Of a DNA stretch of 64,000 nt, positions 36,001 through 48,000 are shown one piece after another. Origin of the DNA: Luidia sarsii. Its lineage: Eukaryota > Echinodermata > Asteroidea > Paxillosida > Luidiidae. The stretch is taken from contig OX465107.1 of NCBI GenBank assembly GCA_949987565.1, forward strand, positions 7,066,851 to 7,130,850, in the 5' to 3' direction. The position numbers were made by a program, and so were the translations under genes. The notes under the pieces were generated by a model. That model was given only the letters and a program-made list of their open reading frames with translations, had not been told where the DNA came from and did no database searches. Numbering within the stretch: position 1 is the first letter of the stretch; each line of letters starts with the position of its first letter.

Positions 36001-39000
36001 GACTTCCCTGCTTGTGAACAGGTGACCTGCTGAGGAGGATGGAGGGGAATCCCGCCTACATGTACAACATCAAGAGATCTTGTTTTCTCCTTAATCTCGT
36101 ATATCAAGTGCTGTCTTGGGGTTCAAGTCCCCGGTCCAGTCAAAGTTTTCTTTGCCATTCTTAATTTTGTTTTCAAAATTGTTTCAAAGCTCCCAGTCAG
36201 TTTCTCCTTCATTTGTGTGACCCCCGAACTGGCCAGATTTACAGCAATAGGGTGCTTGTATCTGTATGAAAACAGGGGCATGATCCCTGAAGGTCTGTGG
36301 CAGTGAATGCTTTTGACTGACACTCCCACCCCGGCAAAGACTAGTTGACTGTTTGGGATAGCCGCCTTCTAATGCCTTGTTATAGCTCAGCTATTAAGAG
36401 CACTGGTACGTAAAACAAAATATCTCGGGTTAATGTCCCGGTCTAGTCAGTATTCTTTACCATTTTTTTCAAGATTTTCCATCGGGGAAAATGTATGTCA
36501 ATCATGGCCTTGCCCTACCCTCCCGATACCACACCGTTGTAGGGCAACCCTCATGTAAGCACTTGTCTCTCATGATTGGAACCTGGCCTTGGCTCTGATC
36601 TATCTTTGAATGCAGCCAGCCACTGAAGGAGAAATTAGGATTGCTTCGGTGAGAATGCCTTAACCTCCAAAGTCAGTAAAGTCAGGCAGGGCAAACCCCT
36701 ACTTGTATCTCAAGTGTCTTTGAAACCAGCCACAGATAGGAAGAGACCCCCCCCCCCCACTCAGTCAGCCATCTATCGGCAATCATGAAAGACGTCACTG
36801 AGTCATGGAGTCACAATCAAGTCTAGGAGTCACAATCGAGTCATGGAGTCAGCGAGTCACAGAGTCTCATTCACAAAGTCTCAGTCACAGACGGTGCCTT
36901 TGATCAGCTTTCCCTTGGTCTAGCCCTGGTTGGCTCACGCATCATTACCATTAACTCACCCAGGGTCACTCAGGGTAACCCAAGGAAGCTATTTGAACAC
37001 ACCTCATGTCACTATTACAATCAAGTCGTTAAAGTCAGAGTCAAAGAATCACAGAGTCATAGAAATAGTTAAAAAGTCAAACAGACAGAGACAGAGTCAC
37101 AGACACAAGAGTCACAAGTACAGAGATAGTGACAGAATCAGAGTTCCAGAGCCAAAGACACAGAGTCAGAGTTCCAGAGCCAAAGACATAGAGTCAGAGT
37201 TCCAGAGCCAAAGACACAGAGTCAGAGTTCCAGAGCCAAAGACACAGAGTCAGACTCCCAGAGCGAAAGACACAGAATCAGAGTTCCAGAGCCAAAGACA
37301 CAGAGTCAGAGTTCCAGAGCCAAAGACACAGAGTCAGAGTTCCAGAGCCAAAGACACAGAGTCAGAATTCCAGAGCCAAAGACACAGAGTCAGAGTTCCA
37401 GAGCCAAAGACACAGAGTCAGAGTTCCAGAGCCAAAGACACAGAGTCAGAGTTCCAGAGCCAAAGACACAGAGTCAGAGTTCCAGAGCCAAAGACACAGA
37501 ATCAGAGTTCCAGAGCCAAAGACACAGAGTCAGAGTTCCAGAGCCAAAGACACAGTCAGAGTTCCAGAGCCAAAGACATAGAGCCAGAGTTCCAGAGCCA
37601 AAGACACAGAGTCAGAGTCAAACTCAGTGTCCCGGAGTCGCAGGACTTACCTTCCACGACCAGCAGAGTGCTGCAGGTGACCTCGCCGGCAGGGTTGGAG
37701 GCCTTGACGGTGAAGCGGCCCGAGTCGTCGGCAAAGACCTCCTGGATGATGAGGGAGGAGGTGCCGTCGGGCGCCTCCGTGATGCGCATGTAGGGCGAGC
37801 TCTGCACCTCCCGGCCCTCTAGGTACCAGTGCACCTCGGGCCGGGGGCTGCCCGTCACCTTGCAGTCAAAGCGGGCTGGGTGGCCCTCGGTGACCTCGAC
37901 CTTTTGTATCTTCCTTACAAACTTAGGGGGCACGGCCGCCGATTGAATTTCTTCAACTGAAAAGGCAGGAGACAGACACAATAGTCAGATGGGGGTTTGG
38001 ATGGATGGAGAGGGGTGGGGGACGAGAGGTTTGTGGTACAGTGAAAGCTTTTGACAGTCCAAAACAATGTCTGTCACTTTTTTCTTTCTTTATTTTCTCA
38101 TTGTTTCATTATTTCTTTTGCCAGTGGGTTTGCAACCAAAAATTGGATAACACCATACGATTACAGATTAACTAGTACGATTTTTCTTTTCTTTTTAAGG
38201 GAGCAACTGCACATTGCATCAGCCTTTGGGAGTGACAAGTGCATATTGGCCTTTAAAACGATGGGCAATTTCTTTTCAATTTGGGGGGATTTTTTTTCTT
38301 TTTTCTTTTTTCTTCTTTTTTTTTCTTTTTTCTTTTTTGCTCTTCTTGGGGGAAGGGGTTTTCACTTGGGAGAAGGGGTGTGAGAAATTGGACCTTTTTT
38401 TTTTCTTCTGTGTTTGGGTTAGGGAAGCTTCCCGTTTTCAATTGAAGAAACTGTGCAAGCGTGCGGCCATGCCCTTATTGTTTGTTTGTTTCTTGTCTCG
38501 AGCAAAAGCTGTGCAGTGCTGAATTGCCACATATAAAAATACAATGCTAAGTGCTTGGTGCAGGACGAGAGCTACACACGACGGGCAGCTACCCACTGGG
38601 CTGGTCTGGGGGAGGGGAGGTTCCATTGACAGAAATTAGGTTTCATTTCGGGTGGGTTTTTTTAAAGATGAAAATTAGCATTCAGCTGGAGAATGGTATT
38701 AGACGGTATAGTTCTGTTCAGTATGACCAAACGATTTCAATGTGTACTCCAGCGACCATTTGTTTCACTTGCATTTATAGATAACCTCGTAATCTATAAA
38801 CGCTTAGCCCTGCTGACGTTGAACCCTGAAAATAGCCAGCTTGACGATGAAACAGCATTTATTGTCCAGGTTGTCCAATATGACTGAGACAATCAAGAGG
38901 ATTTTTGGGGGTTTAAGTTTTGGGGGAGGATTCAAACTGATGCAGCTCGAACCATCATGACTGATTTTTTTCTTCAGTTTTTATGAGGATGGGGCAGGGG

Positions 39001-42000
39001 TGGTTGAGGTGGGCGTCATGGGTGGCAAATCAGCCCCTGGAGTACACCGTCTTACAGTAAATGGTGAGAGGACAAACAAATTGGGGGCACCGCTGTCAAA
39101 CTCCACCCGCAAGGATGGTCCAAGTTTGGCAGCCGGGAGAGCTACATGTAGAGGGGAGGCGGCGGGGAAGGGGAGACCCTTGGATTAATCCGTACCTGCA
39201 CCGTGTTAACTTCAAACAATTAGCATTGCGTATCTATATGTGCACAACACAGCCTCATCTCTGCAAATTGGAATGCAATTTCAAGTCCTTACGTCCACCG
39301 ATCCACAGTCAGTGGTTGAGTTTTGTTTTTTTGTCATTTCTGAGAGCTCCATGTTTTTTCCCCACGATTTCTTGAGCACAAACTTACTCAAAGCTTGTCT
39401 CAGAGCCACAAGTTGCTCGCTCAAAAAGATTCCAAATATTCATTTTTTTCTTCAAAAATCCAAAATTAGGGGGTTGACATTCTCTCCCACAATGAGAAGA
39501 GGGACCCCTGTGCGGACAGAAATTGCATTCCGGTTGTAAACCCTTGGGGCAAAGTTCGGAGGCTGATTGAACACGCTAGGACACAGGTTTGTGTGCGGTT
39601 GCAAACCCACTGGTGCTTAAGCATTCTGATTTATTGTTACGACCACCGGGGGATGAAGGGGAAGGAATAATGAACCAAAAAAAGAAGAAGAAGAAAAAAA
39701 AAAACCACAGTGCAGCATTTCCCGTGCATTGGCACTTTGGTCATGCTTTTTGGCAATTCGTCGGGCAGAGGAGAGAAACGCATTACTGATGAAGAACATA
39801 TGACAAAACCCTGGCAGGGAAGTTGGCATTACAAAGCCCAGATCCACCACCCTTTTGCCTGAGACTGATGGCAAGAATGACGTCTGGTACCCCATGGTAA
39901 ACCGACCCAACAAGTTCTTTTCAGAGATTGGTCCTCGGATGCACTAGCTCCAGGTTCAGAAGAAAAAAAAAAGAGAAGATGACGGGCCAGCTTTGAACAA
40001 ATAACGACGACAGAATCCGTCAAAGAAAATCTGTCGTCTCCCATCGACAAACCAAATCAAAGCACTGAAACCCCCAAAAAGTGATGGCTAAAAAGGATCA
40101 CAATATAAATCAGCCTTAATCTACTTCCACACGTTATTTCTTCAATTAGACTATTACGTCAATTGTAGCAAATACCAAAACCATACAAAGACATTCTGTA
40201 AAATATTTCTGTACCAGTAAACAACTCTAGAAAATTATAAGCAAGTAATGGCCTGAATTTCATTTTTTGTTTTTCTTTCAGTTTTTCTTTCAGTAATTTT
40301 TTTTTTATCACGCACAAACAAAATTGGTTGCATACAGCTAAATGAAAGAAAATCAATTGCGTTCACACTTGAAAGACTACGGAAGCAGAAATCAAATTTT
40401 AAAAACTCTCACACCTCTAACGGAAACCAGTTTCTAGATTTTTGGCAATGTGAACAATCAGAGGCTTTCCTTGAGCCATTTTCCTTGAAAATTAGACTGA
40501 AGCTTTCTTGGATTTCCACGCCTGTAGTGGGTAATGGGATCTTCACACTGCGAAGAATATTGGCCAATATCTAACCGACACTTTTGTGGTCCAATGTCGG
40601 TCGATACATGGACCGGTAGACCTGATTGGTCAATAAAAGCCTTGAGTTTGGACTGTGTTGGCCAGACATCCAATCACAGACAACCAACATTTCTGATACG
40701 GCCACCCGAAGTGTTGGGGGTAAAACAATCTCTCCCGCCCGAAATGTTTTGGAAAGACGTGATACCAAGGATGGGTTAGGCGAGCAAATGAAGACTTAGA
40801 ACGAGTCTACATGTACAAGCCAAGGAGTCAATTTCACAGAACCCCTTCAGGACCAGAATTTGCTCAAGCAAGTCAAACCAGGCTGCCAGCACAAGTTCCA
40901 ATTGTTGCTTACTCTAAAGCACCCGATAATGGAAGACAAAGTCACTTGGCAATCACGTCTTAACCTGGGCCCAATTTCAAAGAGCCGCTTAAGCGTAGAA
41001 ACTTGCTAAGCATGGAAATTCCTCCTGGATTATAACAAGATTGCTAGCTATATTTCAATTGGTAATTTTCAGTTTTAACTCGCAGTCAAATATTGGGTGC
41101 TTAGCTTAGGATAAGGTTGGAACTTTGGCTTGCAACCTGATTTCATTGGGCAAGGCTTTTTTGTGCCAAGGCAAAAAAATGTCTGTGATTGAGCAACGAT
41201 ATAAAAAATTGGCCCCAGGGAAGACTTGTCGTGCTTAGCGGGGTTCGGGAGCTTGCCCTTGCTCCATGGGATTTGGGCCAAGCTCTTCCTGAAGCTGTCA
41301 AATGCGTGTGTGACGCGGTACAGCATTGGACACCCACTGACAGGCAAGAGTCCAGCCAAACGTAAGCGCCTCACTGGCTAAGAGGGATGCATTTCAGATA
41401 CGACAAAATCAAAAGGTGCAAATAAACATTGGTACTCCAAATATTGCATTGCTATTAAAAAAATTAATGAAGACACACCAGCCTACATAATTAAACTCTA
41501 ATAAACGTGCATATGCATCTATCATATACTCATAAAAACGAAACTGTACCATTGAAAATCGATTATTGCCTTGCTCTAATAAAATATGAAAGGAAACTTA
41601 TGAAAGAAAAATGAGAATGACATGACGTCAGACTTTTTTGGTTTACTGTATGGCACCGTTGGTAAATGTAACCAAATTCACAATCTTTGTTGTTGTTTTG
41701 GTTTTTTTCTTTTACTTTTACTTTTGCATAATAGAGCAAGTACGTACACTGATCAAGTTGAAAAATAACTTCTCATCATTTGTGAAAGTCAAAATAAAAA
41801 AAAACATTTCTATGATATTGTGCAAAACTATTTGGCTAGATAAGCAAAGTTAATCTTTGAATAAAGCTGCATATTTAATGATTGTCTAGAACTTAACTTT
41901 ACCACATACACATACTCCAAACTATTCAATTCATTCAACAATTAATCTAATACTGCACACAATATAAGAGAAGATCTTAATTTAGGTTGCATGAAACAGA

Positions 42001-45000
42001 AACAGGGCAGTCTTGTTTACAATTGGGAGAGGGACGAAGGAATAGGCAGGAAAAAAAGGATGGGTGAGAGGCGAAAACCCGAGAAAATCTGAGGTAGGAA
42101 TTCATTCAACGACGTGAACGGTTTGTTTTTGCTTTCTGAAAACAAAACTAAGTCTACGAGCCTAGTTCAGATTTTCTGTGAGGATTGGGAGAGGGGGTTA
42201 CTTTCTCTGCGGATCGGTGTCATTGCATCTACTCATGTCTGAAGAATGCAGACTACTACATAATCTCTGGGAGCTGACGGCGAAGGTGAAACGAGTGAAG
42301 GTGAGAGGAGGCTAAGCTAAGCTAAGCTATGCTGGTGCCGTCTCGATCCCCTACTTCTCACAACCACTTGAGAGCCTCTTCCTAGATTACTCAAGGCCCT
42401 TCCTTAAAAAAAACCAACAATCCAGCCTACAAAGGCCGGTGAGAATGCATTAAACACACCCACCACCATTAGTATGCTTGATACAACCCTCGGTGCTTTT
42501 GACACCGGATTAATCACGTCAGTGGGCGCCGCTCAGGAATTAACTCCGCGACAGTTGTCTCCGGAAAAAAAAGAAAAAAAAATCCACCGGCAAAAAAAAA
42601 AAAAAAAACAAGAGAGAGAAAAATCCTGCACCCAACTTTGCTCAGGCACCGATGAAGAACAGAGTACGCCCCAATCCACCAAATTCCACCAGTCATTCTT
42701 TTTCACCCATTTTTGTTTATTTTTTATTTTTTTTGCAATGGTGTAGCAACGCATGACTTGATACGACATTGGTAGTAGGCTGGCTTGCTGCGAGTTGGCG
42801 TGTCACTGGTACTGAATCCAATCCCAATTGTAGCCGAGCTCAGCCAGACGCAGGATTTTGGTGGATTGGGGTTGCAGCTCAGGTAGGAGAAGCAGGGAGG
42901 AAGGGGGAGGGGGGAGGGGGGTAGTCACAGTTAAAACGCATGTGGGTTTTGTTTTGGGTTTTAAACCTCTCCCATGTGCGTCAAGGTATGGAGGTTGATT
43001 CACTCGTAAGGACTGAAAACTACTATATAGCACCATCACATTAAAGATTAAAACACCTTAATTTCCGGATCACGTTTTAAAGGGGAAACTTCATCTACTT
43101 TCAGCGAGCCCTATTTCAGGTGGGATTGTCACTTTGGAGGGCTGTACACTTGTTACATACGCCAAACTCCCACATGCAGTGGCTATCTTGGTTCACTGCC
43201 TTGCAAACACACTAGTGGTACACCCCGGGAGACACAATCTGTGCACCATACTGCAGGGATTGTGATTAGAGTATGAAAAGTACACCGGTTCCCATTCGTT
43301 CAGCTGGGTGTGGGACCATCCAATCATTTCACATCCCAATGTATATCACTTCAACAATCCTGGAGCGGAGTTTGGGGTTTATTTCTTTTTCAGTCCAACT
43401 AGTTTTCAAATCAAATATATTCCTGAATCGTAATTCTTCAACACACCGGCTTTACTAGCAATTGCATATCATTTATGAAAATAAAAAATAGAAAATTGTT
43501 AACTTTATTTATCTTTAAAAAGGTAAAATAACTGTCTGGATTTTATTTTTGTTTTATTTTCATGAACCACAAACAAATTTCAAAACCAACTACTTTTCAG
43601 GTATGTTTTCTCAGTATTTTAGTATTTCACAATTTCTGCTAACTTAGCTTTGAGATAAGGGTAGTGGTACTGGTATGTGTCAAGCATGTCTCAATCGAGG
43701 GGCTTTTGAAATTCATATTAAAAATCGGGCTGAATTGGCTGTTTGGATAGTACTAACTGCACAGAATGACGTGACCAGTACATGTACATGTAACTGGGTG
43801 TAACTTTTTTCTTTTTCTGCCAGACTATCAAAAATACTTTCATCTACCCAAGGGCACATAAGTCTATAGTCTGGCTGCTGTCCAGCAGTTGAAGTCGATG
43901 ATGACTGGAGAGCTACCGGTATGTTTTGCCTTGCTCACTTTAAGTAAACACTTCTATTTTTACTCAAAATCAAGAAAAACCCAACCTTCCATTTCAAACC
44001 ACACTCAATTACAGGCTAAGTTATGCACAGAGAACTGTTCTTTTCTTCAATACACTATACATTTTCTTGTCTCAGTTGGATGGGGAATACACTTGATTCT
44101 CTTGTTGTTCACCACGGGGTTTCTTTTCCCTCAAGGGAGCAATTATTTAACAGCATGCAGGAGGAATCATTACAGCGTGGGTTGGTCAATCCAAACTAAC
44201 TGTCCTTATGATAGCAAAAGGAACCCACTACTTTAGAATCAGGTATAAAAAAAAATAAGCCCAAACTACATAGGCTGTGCTCAAATTCAGCTACGCCAGG
44301 TCAACCCTAGGTCAATCTGGGGTTATCAGCGAGTCAATCCCGGGTCAACTTGGGTCAACCCTGGGTCAAACTTAGGTCAGACCAGGTTAACACTAGGTCA
44401 ATCCAAGGACATCACTGGGTCAATCAAGGGTCAACACAGGTCAACTCCAGGTCAAGCAGGGTCAAACCTAGGTCAATTCCAAGTCAAGCAGGGTCAAACC
44501 TAGGTCAACTCCAGGTCGACACGCACAAGTTACTTCATTCTCTCTGATCTCATTTTCATGTGTGCTTCCTAAGCCGCAACAGAGCCACTAGGGAGGTTTG
44601 ACCACAGTTGACCACGGTTGACCACGGTTGACCACGGTTGACCACGGTTGACCCACGGTTGACCCACGGTTGACCAACAGGGGAAGCCAAATTGACCATC
44701 AAGAAGGAAAAAAAGCATTACACTGCCCATCTCTATCAACAGAGTCGTCACAGGGTATGGGATTTCTTTCTTAAAAACAAATTCTGGTTGACATATCTGG
44801 GAGACGGTTTTGTTCTTGACACTTTTAAAGGGAACCACGCTTTAAGACTTTAAGGGTTTTGGGGTTTTGTTTTTTTACAAATCCTCTCCGGAGGACTCAC
44901 CTGCGACTGTGAGGCGTGCTCTGCAGGCTACCCTGCCGCTGGGGTTGGTGGCCTCGCAGGCGTAGGTGCCGGCGTCCTCGGGGAAGACCTCGTTGATCTG

Positions 45001-48000
45001 CAGTCGGGCCACGCCGTCCTCGTAGAACATGCGGAAGTAGCGAGAGGGCTTGATGGGGGCGTCGTTCAGGTACCAGTTGATCATTGGGGCTGGGCATGGG
45101 GACAAGAAAGGGTGAAGGGGGGGGGGGACCAAGAAAAGGGGGGTGGAGGAAGCCATCAATCTGTGCCCATTCTCATGAAGGGTGCCTATAAGCCAGGCAC
45201 TCACTGCTTCTGGCAGTGCCTACTCTCCACGAAGGTACAAATTCAGAATTCAGGACCACTAGTCTGTGTGCACGCTCATAGTCTACATTGTCACTACCGG
45301 TACTTAAGTACTTTTAGCGTACACATGTATGTGCTGCATTGCCGTGTTTCAACACACTTCTTCCCTACGGTGTCTTACTGGCGCTAATCGGGACTTCGCA
45401 TCTGGGAACTGACACGGCAGCTCCTGGGTTGGGACGTCGTGCATAGAGTGCACGACTTCTAGTCATGCTCAATTCCCATGACCCATCTCGCTCGTTTCAG
45501 AGAAGGGTTTGGGAGCAAACATTTGGCAAAGAAAACAATTTGACTGGACCGGGGCATGGTCCCGAGACCTCTGTATTAATGTACCAGTGCTCTTCCCATC
45601 TGAGCTATCCAGGCCTTAGATGGTGGCCTTCCCAAATAGTCAACTACCGCAGTCTTTACTGGGGTGGGGGCACCAGTCCCCAAATGGTTTTGGGAGCATT
45701 CAGAGAGTCACTATTCACCGACACCCGGATTGCTAAAGACAAGCGCCTGAATTTCAATTGATTATCGGAAACTGCTTACTGAATAAAATTACCACAATGA
45801 AAAACTATTTTAAAAAAAGGAGAGGGTCCCGATGTTTCGATCCTAGCAGGACCTCTCTCAAAAGCACAATGCTACATGAGTATTAATATTGGAAGGTTTG
45901 CGGTGACACCATGTATAAGGTCTCTTAAAGAAGAGGTGTGGTTCTGAAAAGAACCTGAGTGGTAACTCGACGTTTCAACCAGTATGCTCTGGCCGTCATC
46001 AGGAGAATGACTGCCAGAGCATACTGGTTGAAACGTAGAGTTACCACTCAGGTTCTTTTCAGAACCACACCTCTTCTTTAAGAGAGTATGTCATGGCACA
46101 ATTCTCAGTGCTTTGATTCTCTAGCGGGTCCTAGCAGATTTGCTGAAAATATGTACCTGGGTTGCCGGCTATCTGGCAGGCGAACTCCACCGGACTTCCC
46201 TCAGCCACCTCCACGTCTCGCATGGCCGTCTGTATGGTAGGCGCCACACCTCCCATCATGCCTCCATCATGGGCCTCCCCTCCTGTGAGTGACGAAGAAA
46301 AGAGTCCTCATTGATTAGGTTTTACAGGTTGAGGCGTGCCACTACAATTCAACGAGAGTGTTGCCCGGCTCGACATGTCGTCAGCGCTGTGCGCTCAGTG
46401 CTGTGCCAGATTGCCTGGTGATTTGTCTAGGCAAGAATGTAATTCAAATGGAGGTTTTGCCAACCTCGGTGTCTCATTTGCGCTGTGTGCTCAGTGCTTT
46501 GCCAGATTGCCTGGTGATTTATCTGGGCCAATGGCTATGCGCTGAGGTGGACAAACCCCTGATCAAATCACATTCTTGCCAATGCAAGATCACGATGGAT
46601 CTGTGAAACCGAGGCTTGCAGATTAGCCACCATTGCAAACAATCCTGTGATAAAGGTTTGATTGTATGTTCCAGCCAGTGTATAAAGCTTATGGAAGACC
46701 AATTTTGAAAGAAAAAAATGGCAAAGGAAACTTTGACTGGACTAGGACTTGAGTCAGAGACCTCAGGCTTAACGTACCAGCCCTCTTACCATCTGAGTTA
46801 TCCAGCCCTTAGATGGTGGCCTTCCCAAATAGTCAACTAGTCTTTGCCAGGGTGTGGGCGCCAGTCAGAAACATTTAACCATTAATTGACGTACATATCC
46901 AGGGTTCACGAACACCGATTTCATTCAGATGCATATAACCAATTGTAAACCTGGATACAGCAGCTCAGGGATCACACAAAGTGGATGCAGCTTTTTTCCT
47001 TCAAAGTCAAACAGGAACAGAGAAACCTGTATAGGATCTGGTTACAATCATGACCCTGTGTAGAGATGATTGATTCACTATTGTATTATCTCATGTGGAA
47101 GCCACAACGCCGCAAGTTTCACAGCCGGCAGTGGGCGGAAGGGGCGGGCGATCGGCTCCACTCACCTTCTACAAGGAGGTTGACAGTGTGGGTGACAGTG
47201 CCACCAGCGTTGTTGACCTCGCAGAGGTAGGGGCCAGAGTCCTGGGGCCCGGTGTCCAGCAGGAGAAGGGTGTGCACATCCTCATCCTGCAGCTGCTTGA
47301 AGCGGGGGTTGGTCGACAGCCGCTGGCCGGACTGAGGGGACAATTATTTCCAAAAGGAACAAAAGTTAATTACAAAAACTGCTGCAAACTGCTCACTGAC
47401 TAAAATGATCTGCAATGCATAAATCTCAAAAACTAGAGGGCCTGACATTTCGATCCTAGCAGGACCTTTCTCAAAGGCAAAGTGACAAGGACAAACATAG
47501 ACAGTCAGGAAAGCCCTGACACACATGTCCTTCCTCTGTCATGAAACATCAGGCCCTCTAATTTTTGAAAAGAATGGGTCAACAGTCTATTGAATGGGTC
47601 AAGATTTTATTTATTATAATAATTAGTATTATTTCTAGTTGATTCAATTGTTTATTGCAGCCTGGAGATTGAATTAAAAGCAGGTTGTGAACTGCCTTTA
47701 ATGGAAAACCCTCAAGGAGGTGAATGGATTGTGGCTACTCACCCTGAACCACTCCACGGATGGCTTAGGCAGGCCGGCCACCCGGATGGTGAACCTGGCC
47801 GGCTCGCCGGCCGAGCAGACCGTCTCCTGGGGCGGCACCACAAACTCTGGGGCCTGGCCCTGTGGATCCTTGCTGGCTGGTGCACCTAGTGGGAGGAAGA
47901 CAAACAGGACGAGGGAGGGGAAACTCCATTACCAGAAGGGCCTCCACACACAAACACAACTGCAGGCATGCCACTGCAGCTGGCAACGAAGGGTAATGTG

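Larger units (their letters stand above)
32279..37650 (-). other. Intron 21 (5.4 kb)
   Basis: Contains a degenerate roughly 27-bp repeat (32365-32655), AT-rich sequence to 33240, unremarkable DNA at 33240-34730, a 182-bp satellite (34760-35600), SINEs (36105-36475) and a 28-bp minisatellite (37135-37620). No open frame on either strand with domain content. A phase 1-1 exon could still be hidden. Confidence 0.65.
37957..44900 (-). other. Intron 20 (6.9 kb)
   Basis: Largest intron. T-rich tract 38283-38340, A-rich stretches near 39680 and 42575-42610, a MITE end at 40967-41034, and opposed GGTCAA/TTGACC arrays at 44290-44690. Most of 38400-44280 is AT-rich unique-looking DNA. Open frames here are short and lack domain content. 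Confidence 0.65.
45090..46156 (-). other. Intron 19
   Basis: 1,067 bp inside Ig domain 8. Contains a reversed SINE (45529-45672), a GATGTTTCGATCCTAGCAGG repeat (45828) and a fold-back hairpin (45921-46084). No coding signal. Confidence 0.7.

Noticed and set aside
37135..37620. CRISPR array
   Set aside because: Contiguous 28-bp repeats without unique spacers in an animal intron: a minisatellite.
36930..37793. 287-codon plus frame rich in EFQSQRHRVRVPEPK
   Set aside because: Translation of the 28-bp minisatellite; it overlaps the antisense of a real Ig exon.
41075..41374. 99-codon minus frame in the 6.9-kb intron
   Set aside because: Overlaps repeat-derived sequence with a GGCCC end; no phase-compatible borders or Ig signature.
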